Origin: Bacteroidaceae bacterium
Lineage (GTDB): Bacteria > Bacteroidota > Bacteroidia > Bacteroidales > Bacteroidaceae
DNA: 64,000 nucleotides
Direction of reading: 5' to 3'
Assembly: GCA_017622815.1 (NCBI GenBank)
Contig: JAGAQH010000029.1
Location: 1 to 64,000 of the forward strand
Shown: one piece after another, positions 34,199 to 42,846 of the stretch
Layout: the number at the start of each line of letters is the position of its first letter
Position numbering within the stretch: position 1 is the stretch's first letter
Program-made: the position numbers and the translations under genes
The notes under the pieces: model-generated
Told to the model about the DNA's origin: nothing
Database searches by the model: none
What the model saw: the letters and a program-made list of their open reading frames with translations, nothing else

Positions 34199-35973
34199 TT
34201 TCTTTCGGTCTTCTCATAATTACCTTGTGAGGCTCTGATGAGCTTTCCTTCTTTGATGTATTTGCCAATCCACTTGATGGCCGTATTCGGATTTTCATTG
34301 TATTGTTCAACCAATGAATCGAATGTATTCTTACTGAATGTATCAGGTAACAAGTCAAAGAAACGTTCGCTTCTTTTTAGAGATTTGGATTCACGATTTA
34401 CTCCAAAACATGGAGTTAGTTTTTTATACCAATAAACTGAATGCTCAATGAGCGAATCACATATAGTCATTACAGTTTGGTAATCTACCTTCTGGCATAC
34501 AAGTGGGAATATATAATCTGGTGCTCTAATTGTAGGCAAGTGGGTCATTCTTCTAAGTGTAGTCAATAACATCATCATGCGAAATGCAATCAAACCCATT
34601 CTGCGAATAACTCCTTGAATGCGATCATCTACTTCATCGCAATACTTGTTGTTGGCATCAATCAAGTGTTCAACAAAATCAGTTTGCAAATGAGACGGTA
34701 GGGAAAAAGAATATTGTCCACTCCGTATAAACTCCTCTTGATAGTGATAAAGTTCTTCTCCAAGGTTCTTGAAGATTATATTCTTCGATTTGGAAATGTC
34801 ATCCGTGGCAAACACATTCCTGATGTAACGTTTATACGGAAGCATATTAAAGATGAAACGACTCATCAAACCGTTTTCCGTATCAGGAATAAGTCTGCGT
34901 ACCTGTTCGGGAGTACCTGCTAGAACAACAGACAATCTCGGATTTTTAACCTCAAGGTATTCTCTGTCCTTTCTTCTACTCAAACTGATTGTTTCATGAT
35001 GATATGCTTTTCGGAGCGTGTCAGAGTAATTGCCAAAATCAGATTTAAGAGTTTGGCTTAAAGTGTCACCTTCCGTTTCAAACAATAATCCTATACCATC
35101 ATTGTCTGCAAGAATTTTCACTAAGGAACTGGCACTGCTATTAGCAGGAATAATAAACATTCTCATGGGTGGTTCTGATGGAACTGGTCCTTCTGATTTC
35201 TTGCTTTTGTTGTATGCCATTGCTTCTTTATATTGTTTCTCAGCCTCTTTCGTTAATTCATGCAGTCTTTGGTTGATGGGTGTAACCAGTTCTCGGCAAA
35301 GAGAAAGACTGCCTTTACCCATCCCTGCATCTGCTATAACATATAAATATAGATTGGCATATACGATTCGTTCATCATAAACACCACATACATTATAGAA
35401 GCAAGCAGACAGGCATGCAATGCTACCTAGAAGGATAGTATCTCTATCTTCTTTTGATAAGGCATTGTCAACAACCTTGGCCAGAAATGGTGGGAGATTA
35501 TCAAATACCTCATCTGGCAGTACGGGTAAATCGGTCTCCTCATTTTTCCATTTTACCGTTTTACCATTTTGGTTATTTGGTAAAATGGTAAAATCATGTT
35601 TGCTAACCGTAATACCAGAGTTCATTGCCAAATGGAAGAATGATTTGATGGTTATCCCATGTCCCTTGCCATTCAGACAATTGGTGTATTGCTTGTCCGT
35701 ATTCGTATAGTTATAACTCGGATGGAGTTGACTAATACGATGATAATAGTTTCTTCCCATTTCTCCCAATCCATCGGCAAGTGCAAAACCAAGGTCTACC
35801 CATTGTTTGTAGTCAGGCGCAATGTCTATTCCTTGCTTTTCGATTTCATGTACAATGCGCTCCACATCTTCTTCTACATTACTATATGCAGAAACAGGAT
35901 GCATGGGTGTTGTAACCAAATGATTAGAAGGGGCAATCTCCCATTCTTGGGGTAAAAATATTTTCTTGGACAT
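34195..35973 (-). CDS. DUF3987 helicase/primase-like replication protein
   Basis: A 592-residue protein of the DUF3987 type, found on plasmids and integrative elements of Bacteroidales. The N-terminal part (about 30-115) has the primase C-terminal-like repeat (KQWVDLGFALADGLGEMGRN, later KSFFHLAMNSGI). A P-loop ATPase domain follows, with Walker A ADAGMGKGSLSLC. It probably works with the BT4734-like protein as a split primase-helicase to replicate the excised circle. Its start overlaps that gene by 50 bases in another frame. Confidence 0.88.
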   Translation of the reverse strand: MSKKIFLPQEWEIAPSNHLVTTPMHPVSAYSNVEEDVERIVHEIEKQGIDIAPDYKQWVDLGFALADGLGEMGRNYYHRISQLHPSYNYTNTDKQYTNCLNGKGHGITIKSFFHLAMNSGITVSKHDFTILPNNQNGKTVKWKNEETDLPVLPDEVFDNLPPFLAKVVDNALSKEDRDTILLGSIACLSACFYNVCGVYDERIVYANLYLYVIADAGMGKGSLSLCRELVTPINQRLHELTKEAEKQYKEAMAYNKSKKSEGPVPSEPPMRMFIIPANSSASSLVKILADNDGIGLLFETEGDTLSQTLKSDFGNYSDTLRKAYHHETISLSRRKDREYLEVKNPRLSVVLAGTPEQVRRLIPDTENGLMSRFIFNMLPYKRYIRNVFATDDISKSKNIIFKNLGEELYHYQEEFIRSGQYSFSLPSHLQTDFVEHLIDANNKYCDEVDDRIQGVIRRMGLIAFRMMMLLTTLRRMTHLPTIRAPDYIFPLVCQKVDYQTVMTICDSLIEHSVYWYKKLTPCFGVNRESKSLKRSERFFDLLPDTFSKNTFDSLVEQYNENPNTAIKWIGKYIKEGKLIRASQGNYEKTERK

Positions 35974-36559
35974 ATTCTTCGTATTTAGGGTTTATGTATG
36001 CTTGTGGGTCATACGGTAAAAAACATGAGCGTGCAACATCACTTCCAGAACTATCGACAGGCGGCAATCCTGTAGCATGAATGCAATTGGCAACCGACTT
36101 GAAGTATCTTGAATGTTCCCAGTTTTTCAGGTCGATGGAGATTATCCATTTTACTCCATCACCTGAAGGACTCGTAAACATCAACTCCGTATCAAAATAT
36201 TCATGATTAATGAGTTTTTGTTTGAGAGCTTCGGGTTCCGTTACATGGTCAAAGTCAAGACACATCAACCCTGAATGTGTTATTATTTCCCTTTCGTTCC
36301 TCTTTCTGAAAATTCCAGAGAAGGTACAATAGTCAAAGTGTGTAGCTTTGTATTGTTTCGCTTCTTTGGAGGATTCAATAGAACGTAAAGTCAAGGTTTG
36401 TTTCTTGGCATAAAGACCTGTAACATATCGATAGACATCTACCACAGTGATTGCACGATATGGCTCAATGTTGTGGATTGGTTTCAGGAAGAAGGAGAAT
36501 GCTGTAAGATTCTCCAATCCTTCCCAGTAATCATTGGTTCCGTTCGTTTCTCTAATCAT
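35924..36559 (-). CDS. BT4734/BF3469-family (VirE_N) primase-like protein
   Basis: A 211-residue protein. HSGLMCLDFDHVTEPEALKQ and GDGVKWIISIDLKNWEH carry the conserved Asp residues of this primase-polymerase-like (archaeo-eukaryotic primase) N-terminal domain, and SGSDVARSCFLPYDPQAYINP is the family's C-terminal hallmark. In many elements it is fused to the DUF3987 part; here the two are separate overlapping genes. Its ATG overlaps the upstream HTH gene's stop (ATGA). Confidence 0.88.
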   Translation of the reverse strand: MIRETNGTNDYWEGLENLTAFSFFLKPIHNIEPYRAITVVDVYRYVTGLYAKKQTLTLRSIESSKEAKQYKATHFDYCTFSGIFRKRNEREIITHSGLMCLDFDHVTEPEALKQKLINHEYFDTELMFTSPSGDGVKWIISIDLKNWEHSRYFKSVANCIHATGLPPVDSSGSDVARSCFLPYDPQAYINPKYEEYVQENIFTPRMGDCPF

Positions 36560-36912
36560 CGTGTCTTTTTGGATAATATGAATTCCTGAGCTTCACGTAT
36601 CAAATCCGCTTCCGTTTTCTGATAACCACCTTTCAGCCATTCATCAATTTCTGACTTTAGGAACATAAGGCCCTTGGTCATCTTATGAAATGGAATGGTC
36701 TTCTTTGATACCCATTCATACACTGTTTGTTTTTTAGGATGACTGGGATGATAAGCACAAAGCTCATCTACATTCATCCATTGTGGTGATTCACTATCCT
36801 TCTGCTTTGAGCGAAGAATATTTACCGTTTGTTGCAAGTTCTCAACTTTGCCAATCAGGTAAGAGATTGCTTTAGGCATCTCCTCCAAAGAATTCACTTT
36901 GTAATCTGTCAT
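36556..36912 (-). CDS. Excisionase-type helix-turn-helix protein
   Basis: A 118-residue protein: N-terminal helix, then a MerR/excisionase-type winged helix (WMNVDELCAYHPSHPKKQTVYEWVSKKTIPFHKMTKGLMFLK; that is, about residues 45-88). Proteins of this sort act as recombination directionality factors or as regulators of the primase operon in Bacteroidales elements. It is first in the replication operon and faces the GTGGCAAA repeat cluster, a plausible binding region. Confidence 0.82.
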   Translation of the reverse strand: MTDYKVNSLEEMPKAISYLIGKVENLQQTVNILRSKQKDSESPQWMNVDELCAYHPSHPKKQTVYEWVSKKTIPFHKMTKGLMFLKSEIDEWLKGGYQKTEADLIREAQEFILSKKTR

Positions 36913-37039
36913 TTTTATATCGTTTTAAGTTTGAATATTCCGCATTTACTATCGGATTGCTGATGCAAAGTTAGCGCATTATTTTCGACATCTCAAAATT
37001 GCAAAATATTGTAAAACAGCGATTTATCTGACTATTTAT

Positions 37040-37300
37040 GTGGCAAAAAGTATTTGTAAGAAGTGGCAAATGAAGTGGAATTTATGTGGCAAAATACAAG
37101 AAAGTGTAGGTGTACAAAACCTGATGCTTAAAGTGGCAAAAAATGTGGCAGATTTTAAAATTTGGGCTGTAAACAATCTGTTCATCCTAAATATTTTAGG
37201 AGTGGTAAAAAGTGGCAAATTATCTGGCACAACATGTGAAATCCATGTGAACAGCAAACATGGAAGTTATGTGGCAGAAATCTGTTATTAGAAGTGGCAA
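37040..37300 (+). repeat. Iteron-like cluster of GTGGCAAA direct repeats
   Basis: Exact GTGGCAAA at 37040, 37063, 37086, 37133, 37212 and 37293. Near copies: GTGGCAGA at 37145 and 37271, GTGGTAAA at 37202. All are in one orientation. The first three start exactly 23 bases apart. The gap 36913-37507 has no gene. It could be an origin of replication with iterons, or arm sites for integrase/excisionase. Confidence 0.75.
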
Positions 37301-37507
37301 AATTTAGTTTTATCATCTGTACAATGATATGGAAGACTTTGCTAAAAATGCCTTATTATCAGCAAAATAACATTTAACATTGTTTATAAGAATAGTATGA
37401 TAAAATCGCAATAAACATACTATAACTCGATGAATAAAACAACAAAACACCCTCGAAACCAACTGAGATTCCGAGAGTGAAACGTTACAGAAGAGAGAGA
37501 TTTTATG

Positions 37508-38785
37508 TTATGGTTTATCCGTAATACTAAGACTATTTAATCCATCGATATAGATAGCTTCTGCTGCCTTACGCTTGCTTGGGTCCACGATATGACCATA
37601 AATCTGAGTGGTTCTAACATTGGTATGGCCTAACATATCTTTAACTGTGTAGATATCGGTTCCATGTTCCAACTGTAAAGTAGCAAACGTATGGCGTGAG
37701 CAGTGGAATGTAATATTCTTAGTTATACCTGCGTCAGCCATCCACTTTTTCAATGGTCGTGAAATCCATGAAGAGCCAGTCAATCCCTCAAAGACTCGTC
37801 TTTCCTGTTCCTTCGGTTCGCCACAAAGGGCATAAGCCTGGTCTGAGATAGGAAGATAATCCACAACTTTTGTCTTTCGTTGGGTGAAGTCAACTCTCCA
37901 TCCATTGTCTGTCTGGATTATTTCACTCCATTTCATATCTTGAATATCGCATAGACGTATGCCTGTCAAAAGAGCGAAGAAGAAGGCGCGTTTCAGAACT
38001 TCATTTTCACATGGAGTCATAGCAAGTCTCTCTGTTTCCTCCAATGTCAAGGTTTCTCGCTTTACTTTTTGATCTGGAATACCTTTGATTTTTGCAGCTA
38101 TATCAACTGTAAGATATTCATCTATAAAAGCACGATGTAAGCCAGCTTTTACAATGGAGAAATATGTGGCAGCTGAATTCTGTGATAAAGTACCTGATTT
38201 ACCACCACCTCTTGGGGCACGAAGCATGAACAACTTTAAATCTTCAAGGAGACTGACGTTTATCTTTTTGAATGGAATAGGTTTGCCTTTTGAATATATA
38301 CTGAGCAATTCGCCTACACGTGTCCAATTGACTATAATGGAATTGGAGCTGTTGGGATGGCATTTATAGATGATATTCTTGAAGTATTCAATGAAATCCT
38401 GTTCGGACCGTTCGTTTTGAGCTATGATTTCTTCCTCTCGGTCAGAATAGATAACCGCTGTGTCGTATTCCTGTTGTCGCATTGCTCTGACCTTATCAGC
38501 ATATATGCATGATTCCTTGTCCAATTGTGAAGTACATTGGATAACTCCGTTGGCATCACGTTTGGGCTTATAGCAGAAGTTTCCGTTGGCATCAATTTTG
38601 GTTACTGATGAGTAATCCCATATAGGAGTTTTGATGATACGGTTTACTGCCTCAATGATTCTTCCTGGTTTATCACTTCCTGGTTTACGTACTGGGTACG
38701 ACTCGATGACGAGGTACCATTCTTCACGGTACTCCGACTTACGGAGTTTAACCGTCACTTTAGTGTGCAATAAAGGTTTTCTCAT
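37508..38785 (-). CDS. int: Tyrosine recombinase (integrase)
   Basis: Site-specific integrase of 425 residues that would insert the element at the dnaK 3' end. The catalytic domain (about 235-415) holds Arg in LLTGIRLCDIQDMKW, Lys in TQRKTKVVDYLP, the HxxR motif HCSRHTFATLQLEHG, then DMLGHTNVRTTQIYGHI with His and the nucleophile Tyr. The N-terminal SAM-like core-binding domain covers about 125-230. Its start overlaps the stop of the helix-turn-helix gene by one base. It lies about 0.8 kb from the right attachment core, as usual for this class. Confidence 0.96.
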   Translation of the reverse strand: MRKPLLHTKVTVKLRKSEYREEWYLVIESYPVRKPGSDKPGRIIEAVNRIIKTPIWDYSSVTKIDANGNFCYKPKRDANGVIQCTSQLDKESCIYADKVRAMRQQEYDTAVIYSDREEEIIAQNERSEQDFIEYFKNIIYKCHPNSSNSIIVNWTRVGELLSIYSKGKPIPFKKINVSLLEDLKLFMLRAPRGGGKSGTLSQNSAATYFSIVKAGLHRAFIDEYLTVDIAAKIKGIPDQKVKRETLTLEETERLAMTPCENEVLKRAFFFALLTGIRLCDIQDMKWSEIIQTDNGWRVDFTQRKTKVVDYLPISDQAYALCGEPKEQERRVFEGLTGSSWISRPLKKWMADAGITKNITFHCSRHTFATLQLEHGTDIYTVKDMLGHTNVRTTQIYGHIVDPSKRKAAEAIYIDGLNSLSITDKP

Positions 38786-39345
38786 TATTCTTCTGATTTA
38801 TATAAATTATCAATTTCTTCTTTTGGAACATAAACATAGTTACCGATTTGACGGGAGGGAATGGAATATTTCCTAACGTGTGCCCATACGGAGCTATCAT
38901 CCAATTGGTACTTTTCACAAATTTCTCCTATAGTATAACAGTCCTCGGGTTCTAGGCTGTACAATTTCTTTCCTTTGACCACTGGCGCGTTTTTCAAATC
39001 TCTTCTGTAATGGAAGAGCAGGTCAAGTTCCGAACGTTTGAATCTAGTCAGACGCACCCCTAAATTAATGCAGGGGATTTTTCCTAATCTAGCAAGGCGA
39101 TACAATGTACTTCGCTCAATGCCATATAAAGCAATGACTTGCTTGGCTGTTAGATACTCACGGATATCAGGCACATTTTGAGCGTATGCAACAAATAAAG
39201 CCTCTTTTTTCTCCGCATCCTTCTTTCTCTTGTAAGCTACCTTGCTACACTTTGTTGAGCAATAAATACTATCAAGAGTCTTGATAATAAACACTTTGCC
39301 ACAAATCGGGCACTTTCTTTTAATTTCAATTCCTAATGCTGGCAT
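38785..39345 (-). CDS. Zinc-ribbon protein with two helix-turn-helix domains, integrase partner
   Basis: A 186-residue protein. Residues about 10-35 contain KRKCPICGKVFIIKT and YCSTKCSK, a four-cysteine zinc ribbon. Two excisionase-like helix-turn-helix units follow: YLTAKQVIALYGIERSTLYR (about 60-105) and YTIGEICEKYQLDDSSVWAH (about 135-180). It is translated just ahead of the integrase and probably controls integration or excision. The tandem arrangement would let one protein bridge two DNA sites. Confidence 0.85.
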   Translation of the reverse strand: MPALGIEIKRKCPICGKVFIIKTLDSIYCSTKCSKVAYKRKKDAEKKEALFVAYAQNVPDIREYLTAKQVIALYGIERSTLYRLARLGKIPCINLGVRLTRFKRSELDLLFHYRRDLKNAPVVKGKKLYSLEPEDCYTIGEICEKYQLDDSSVWAHVRKYSIPSRQIGNYVYVPKEEIDNLYKSEE

Positions 39346-39501
39346 GTTTTCTACTTTTAAGTTTTACTGAGTCTTTTTTAGATGAATAAGTATGTTTATG
39401 TTCAACCTTATCTACCATTTTGTCTTGTGTAACGATATGTAACAAAAAAGCCGTAAAAAAAGGCAGAATAAGCACATAGAAAACATGAGCCTATAAAAAG
39501 C

Positions 39502-39536
39502 AAATAGCGTGTAACTCATTGAGCTACACGCTATTT
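39502..39536 (-). terminator. Terminator of intact dnaK, at the element's right end
   Basis: Stem AAATAGCGTGTA / TACACGCTATTT with an inner CTC/GAG pair, 33 bases after the dnaK stop. It resembles the hairpin at 20360-20392; this copy would have been brought by the element. Confidence 0.85.
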
Positions 39537-39569
39537 GATAGTGTTTTAGTATGTCTTTACTTACATGCC

Positions 39570-41474
39570 TCATTTGACTTCTTCGAAGTCGGCATCCTGG
39601 ATGTCGTCCTTGCCGGACTGCTGGGAACCGGTGTTGCAGTTACCGTTGCAACCGCCGTTCATGTCGGGACCGGGACCAGCCTGCTGCTGTGCCTGATAGA
39701 GCTTGGCGGCAGCGTTCTGGAGTTCAGTCATTGCTGCGTCGATGGCAGGAATGTCCTGTGCCTTGTGTGCTGTGCGCATCTTCTCGAGAGCAGCCTCTAC
39801 CTCGGCCTTAACGTCGGCAGGAATCTTGTCGCCAGAGTCCTTGAGCATGTTCTCGGTCTGGAAGATCATTGAGTCGGCCTGGTTGAGCTTGTCAATCTTC
39901 TCGCGCTCCTTCTTGTCGGCATCGGCATTTGCCTCGGCCTCGGCCTTCATGCGCTCGATCTCCTCCTTAGACAGACCGGAAGATGCGGTAATGGTGATGT
40001 GCTGCTCCTTGCCGGTAGCCTTGTCCTTGGCAGAAACATTGAGGATACCGTTGGCATCAATATCGAAAGTAACCTCAATCTGAGGAACACCGCGACGTGC
40101 AGGAGCAATACCGTCCAGGTTGAACTGGCCTACGCTCTTGTTCTGGCTGGCCATGGGGCGCTCGCCCTGAAGAACGTGGATGGTAACGGCAGTCTGGTTG
40201 TCGGCTGCGGTAGAGAATACCTCGCTCTTCTTGCAGGGGATGGTAGAGTTGGCATCGATGAGCTTGGTCATAACACCGCCCATGGTTTCTATACCCATAG
40301 AGAGGGGAGTTACGTCGAGCAGAACGATGTCGCTCTTCTCGCCAGAGAGAGAAGCACCCTGGATGGCAGCACCGAGAGCCACAACCTCGTCGGGGTTAAC
40401 ACCCTTTGAAGGCTCCTTGCCGAAGAAGTCGGCAACCATCTTCTGCACGGCGGGGATACGGGTAGAACCGCCCACGAGGATTACCTCGTTGATGTCGCTG
40501 TTTGACAAACCTGCGTCGCGCATAGCGTTCTGGCAGGGAACCTTACAAGCCTGGATGAGGCTATCAGCAAGACGCTCGAACTCGCTGCGGCTCAGTGTCT
40601 TAACCAAGTGCTTGGGCACACCGCCGTCGGCAGTGATATAGGGGAGGTTGATTTCGGTAGATGTTGTGCTTGACAACTCTATCTTAGCCTTCTCGGCAGC
40701 CTCCTTGAGGCGCTGCAGTGCCATGGGGTCCTTAGAAAGGTCGATACCCTCCTCGGCCTTGAAACCGCTTACCAGCCAGTCGATGATAACCTGGTCGAAG
40801 TCGTCACCACCCAGGTGGGTGTCACCGTTGGTAGAGAGAACCTCGAACACACCGCTACCGAACTCGAGGATGGAGATATCGAAAGTACCGCCACCGAGGT
40901 CGAACACGGCAATCTTCATGTCCTTGTCGCCCTTGTCCACACCATAAGCCAGAGCGGCTGCTGTGGGCTCGTTGACGATACGCTTTACCTCGAGACCTGC
41001 AATCTGGCCGGCCTCCTTGGTGGCCTGACGCTGAGAGTCGGAGAAGTAGGCGGGCACGGTGATAACGGCCTCTGTAACCTCCTGACCGAGATAGTCCTCG
41101 GCGGTCTTCTTCATCTTCTGCAGAATCATGGCGCTGATCTCCTGAGGAGTGTACTGACGGCCGTCGATGTCAACACGGGGAGTGTTGTTGTCGCCCTTAA
41201 CCACGCTGTAAGGTACGCGACCGATTTCCTTGCTTACCTGGTCGTAGGTCTCACCCATAAAGCGCTTGATAGAGAAGATGGTCTTCTTGGGGTTGGTGAT
41301 AGCCTGACGCTTGGCAGGGTCGCCCACCTTGCGCTCGCCACCATCCACGAATGCAACGATAGAGGGAGTGGTGCGCTTGCCCTCGCTGTTGGTAATAACA
41401 ACGGGCTCGTTGCCCTCAAATACGGATACACAAGAGTTTGTTGTACCCAAGTCAATTCCAATAATCTTTCCCAT
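39570..41474 (-). CDS. dnaK: Chaperone DnaK (Hsp70)
   Basis: Hsp70 chaperone of 634 residues, which binds unfolded peptides under ATP control with DnaJ and GrpE. The nucleotide-binding domain shows [13 protein letters not shown], the [12 protein letters not shown] phosphate loop and [13 protein letters not shown]. The substrate-binding domain begins near residue 390 ([13 protein letters not shown]) with the IPCKKSEVF strand. The lid is followed by a Gly/Gln/Asn-rich tail and the terminal DADFEEVK. The last codons form the element's attachment site. Codon use is GC-rich, unlike the genes to its left. Confidence 0.98.
   Translation of the reverse strand: MGKIIGIDLGTTNSCVSVFEGNEPVVITNSEGKRTTPSIVAFVDGGERKVGDPAKRQAITNPKKTIFSIKRFMGETYDQVSKEIGRVPYSVVKGDNNTPRVDIDGRQYTPQEISAMILQKMKKTAEDYLGQEVTEAVITVPAYFSDSQRQATKEAGQIAGLEVKRIVNEPTAAALAYGVDKGDKDMKIAVFDLGGGTFDISILEFGSGVFEVLSTNGDTHLGGDDFDQVIIDWLVSGFKAEEGIDLSKDPMALQRLKEAAEKAKIELSSTTSTEINLPYITADGGVPKHLVKTLSRSEFERLADSLIQACKVPCQNAMRDAGLSNSDINEVILVGGSTRIPAVQKMVADFFGKEPSKGVNPDEVVALGAAIQGASLSGEKSDIVLLDVTPLSMGIETMGGVMTKLIDANSTIPCKKSEVFSTAADNQTAVTIHVLQGERPMASQNKSVGQFNLDGIAPARRGVPQIEVTFDIDANGILNVSAKDKATGKEQHITITASSGLSKEEIERMKAEAEANADADKKEREKIDKLNQADSMIFQTENMLKDSGDKIPADVKAEVEAALEKMRTAHKAQDIPAIDAAMTELQNAAAKLYQAQQQAGPGPDMNGGCNGNCNTGSQQSGKDDIQDADFEEVK
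39574..39587. other. Right attachment core (attR) within the dnaK end
   Basis: TTGACTTCTTCGAA encodes the FEEVK end of DnaK and matches 20421-20434 at 13 of 14 bases. Base composition changes visibly from AT-rich to GC-rich at this point. Confidence 0.65.
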
Positions 41475-41595
41475 AGTTGTATGTATTTTTATTTATATTC
41501 CTTATTATATATGAACGATGACTTGCGAAGCTTGATGAGCTTGCGAATAACGTTTAATGTTGAACGATTAACGATTAGCGTTCGCTATATAATAC

Positions 41596-41629
41596 GCAAG
41601 GCCCGTGCCATGGAGTGCACGAGCCTTGC
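41596..41629 (-). terminator. Terminator of recA copy 2
   Basis: Thirteen-base stem GCAAGGCCCGTGC / GCACGAGCCTTGC (one G-U) with an 8-base loop, 32 bases after the recA stop on the minus strand. The following tract is only moderately T-rich. Confidence 0.7.
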
Positions 41630-41660
41630 ATTATGCAGTTAATATGTCAGTTTGTCAGTA

Positions 41661-42689
41661 TCAGTCCTTTTTCTCTGCCAGTCTTTCAGTCACCTTGGCA
41701 GTAATTTCCTCCATAAGTTCCGGATTGTCGCGAACTATGCCCTTGACGGCCTCGGCGCCCTGTCCGAGTTTGCTGTCATTGTAACTGAACCAGCTGCCGC
41801 TCTTCTTTATGATGCCCATATCCACGGCAAGATTGAAGATTTCGGACACACGGCTGATGCCTTCGCCAAAGATTACCTCGAACTCTGCCTTGCGGAATGG
41901 AGGAGCCACCTTGTTCTTTACTACCTTCACCTTGGTAAGATGACCGAGAATCTCTTCGCCCTCCTTGACGGGAGTGGACTTGCGGATGTCCAGTCGTACG
42001 CTAGCATAGAACTTGAGGGCGTTACCACCGGTAGTGGTTTCGGGATTGCCGAACATCACACCTATCTTCTCGCGCAACTGGTTGATGAAGATGCAGGTGG
42101 TGTTTGTCTTGGATATGGTGGAAGTGAGTTTGCGCAGGGCCTGGCTCATGAGGCGAGCCTGCAGACCCACCTTGTTCTCGCCCATATCACCTTCTATCTC
42201 GGCCTTGGGTGTGAGGGCCGCCACGGAGTCAACCACCACAATGTCCACCGCTGCCGAACGGATAAGTTGCTCTGCAATCTCCAGAGCCTGCTCGCCATTG
42301 TCGGGCTGTGAAATAAGCAGGTTGTCCACGTCCACGCCCAGTTTCTCTGCATAGAAGCGGTCGAAAGCATGCTCGGCATCTATGAATGCTGCTATGCCAC
42401 CCATCTTCTGTGCCTCGGCTATAGCATGTATGGCCAGTGTGGTCTTGCCCGAACTTTCGGGACCGTATATCTCTATGATTCTTCCTTTGGGATAACCACC
42501 CACACCAAGAGCGTGGTTCAGGGTGATGGAGCCTGTGGGAATCACCTCCAGTTCCTCCACCTTCTGTTCACCCATTCTCATTATGCTGCCTTTACCGAAG
42601 TCTTTCTCTATCTTGCCGAGTGCGGCTTCCAGAGCCTTCAGTTTCGCTGCTTTCTCGTCTATTTCTACAGGTTGCTTTTCCTTTGCCAT
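41661..42689 (-). CDS. recA: Recombinase A, copy 2 (GC-richer arm)
   Basis: Complete RecA of 342 residues. Walker [10 protein letters not shown], Walker [15 protein letters not shown], loop L1 [17 protein letters not shown] and loop L2 [17 protein letters not shown] are intact. Compared with the copy at 17002-18036, the core is nearly identical, but the N terminus ([16 protein letters not shown]), many surface positions (for example [13 protein letters not shown] versus [13 protein letters not shown]) and the C terminus differ, as between species rather than recent duplicates. It is upstream of dnaK on the same strand. Confidence 0.98.
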   Translation of the reverse strand: MAKEKQPVEIDEKAAKLKALEAALGKIEKDFGKGSIMRMGEQKVEELEVIPTGSITLNHALGVGGYPKGRIIEIYGPESSGKTTLAIHAIAEAQKMGGIAAFIDAEHAFDRFYAEKLGVDVDNLLISQPDNGEQALEIAEQLIRSAAVDIVVVDSVAALTPKAEIEGDMGENKVGLQARLMSQALRKLTSTISKTNTTCIFINQLREKIGVMFGNPETTTGGNALKFYASVRLDIRKSTPVKEGEEILGHLTKVKVVKNKVAPPFRKAEFEVIFGEGISRVSEIFNLAVDMGIIKKSGSWFSYNDSKLGQGAEAVKGIVRDNPELMEEITAKVTERLAEKKD

Positions 42690-42846
42690 ATAATTATACG
42701 TTCGTAATTGCTTATGGAAGTGCCACTTAGGTGAATTTCACCCCTGCTGAGATTTTGATATTCGTCCGTTCACGGGGGAATGGTCACAAATACGCAATTC
42801 TCACGAGGGTTGTCTCATGCCGTCCGACACCCCGGATTTTGTGGGA

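Larger units (their letters stand above)
20421..39587. mobile_element. Integrative mobilizable element at the dnaK 3' end with defence cargo
   Basis: The boundaries are the two 14-base cores TTGACTTCYTCGAA at 20421-20434 and 39574-39587. The integrase sits next to the right end, with two helix-turn-helix/excisionase-like proteins. A BT4734-type primase, DUF3987 helicase/primase, MobC, relaxase and oriT-like repeat follow. No coupling protein or type IV secretion gene is present, so transfer would need a helper element. The left 11 kb is cargo: an Rlo/TIR defence operon, a truncated VbhA-type antitoxin, and XRE, HNH, methyltransferase-HIT and RhuM genes. The core copies differ at one base, which a single clean integration would not produce (see findings). 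Whether the interior is one element or two recombined ones cannot be settled here. Confidence 0.75.

Noticed and set aside
37040-37291. An 83-residue plus-strand frame between excisionase-like gene and integrase
   Set aside because: It is made almost entirely of the GTGGCAAA repeats and their spacers.
31718-39345. Self-transmissible conjugative element
   Set aside because: Only relaxase, MobC and a membrane protein are present; no coupling ATPase or Tra/VirB genes, so it is mobilizable at most.
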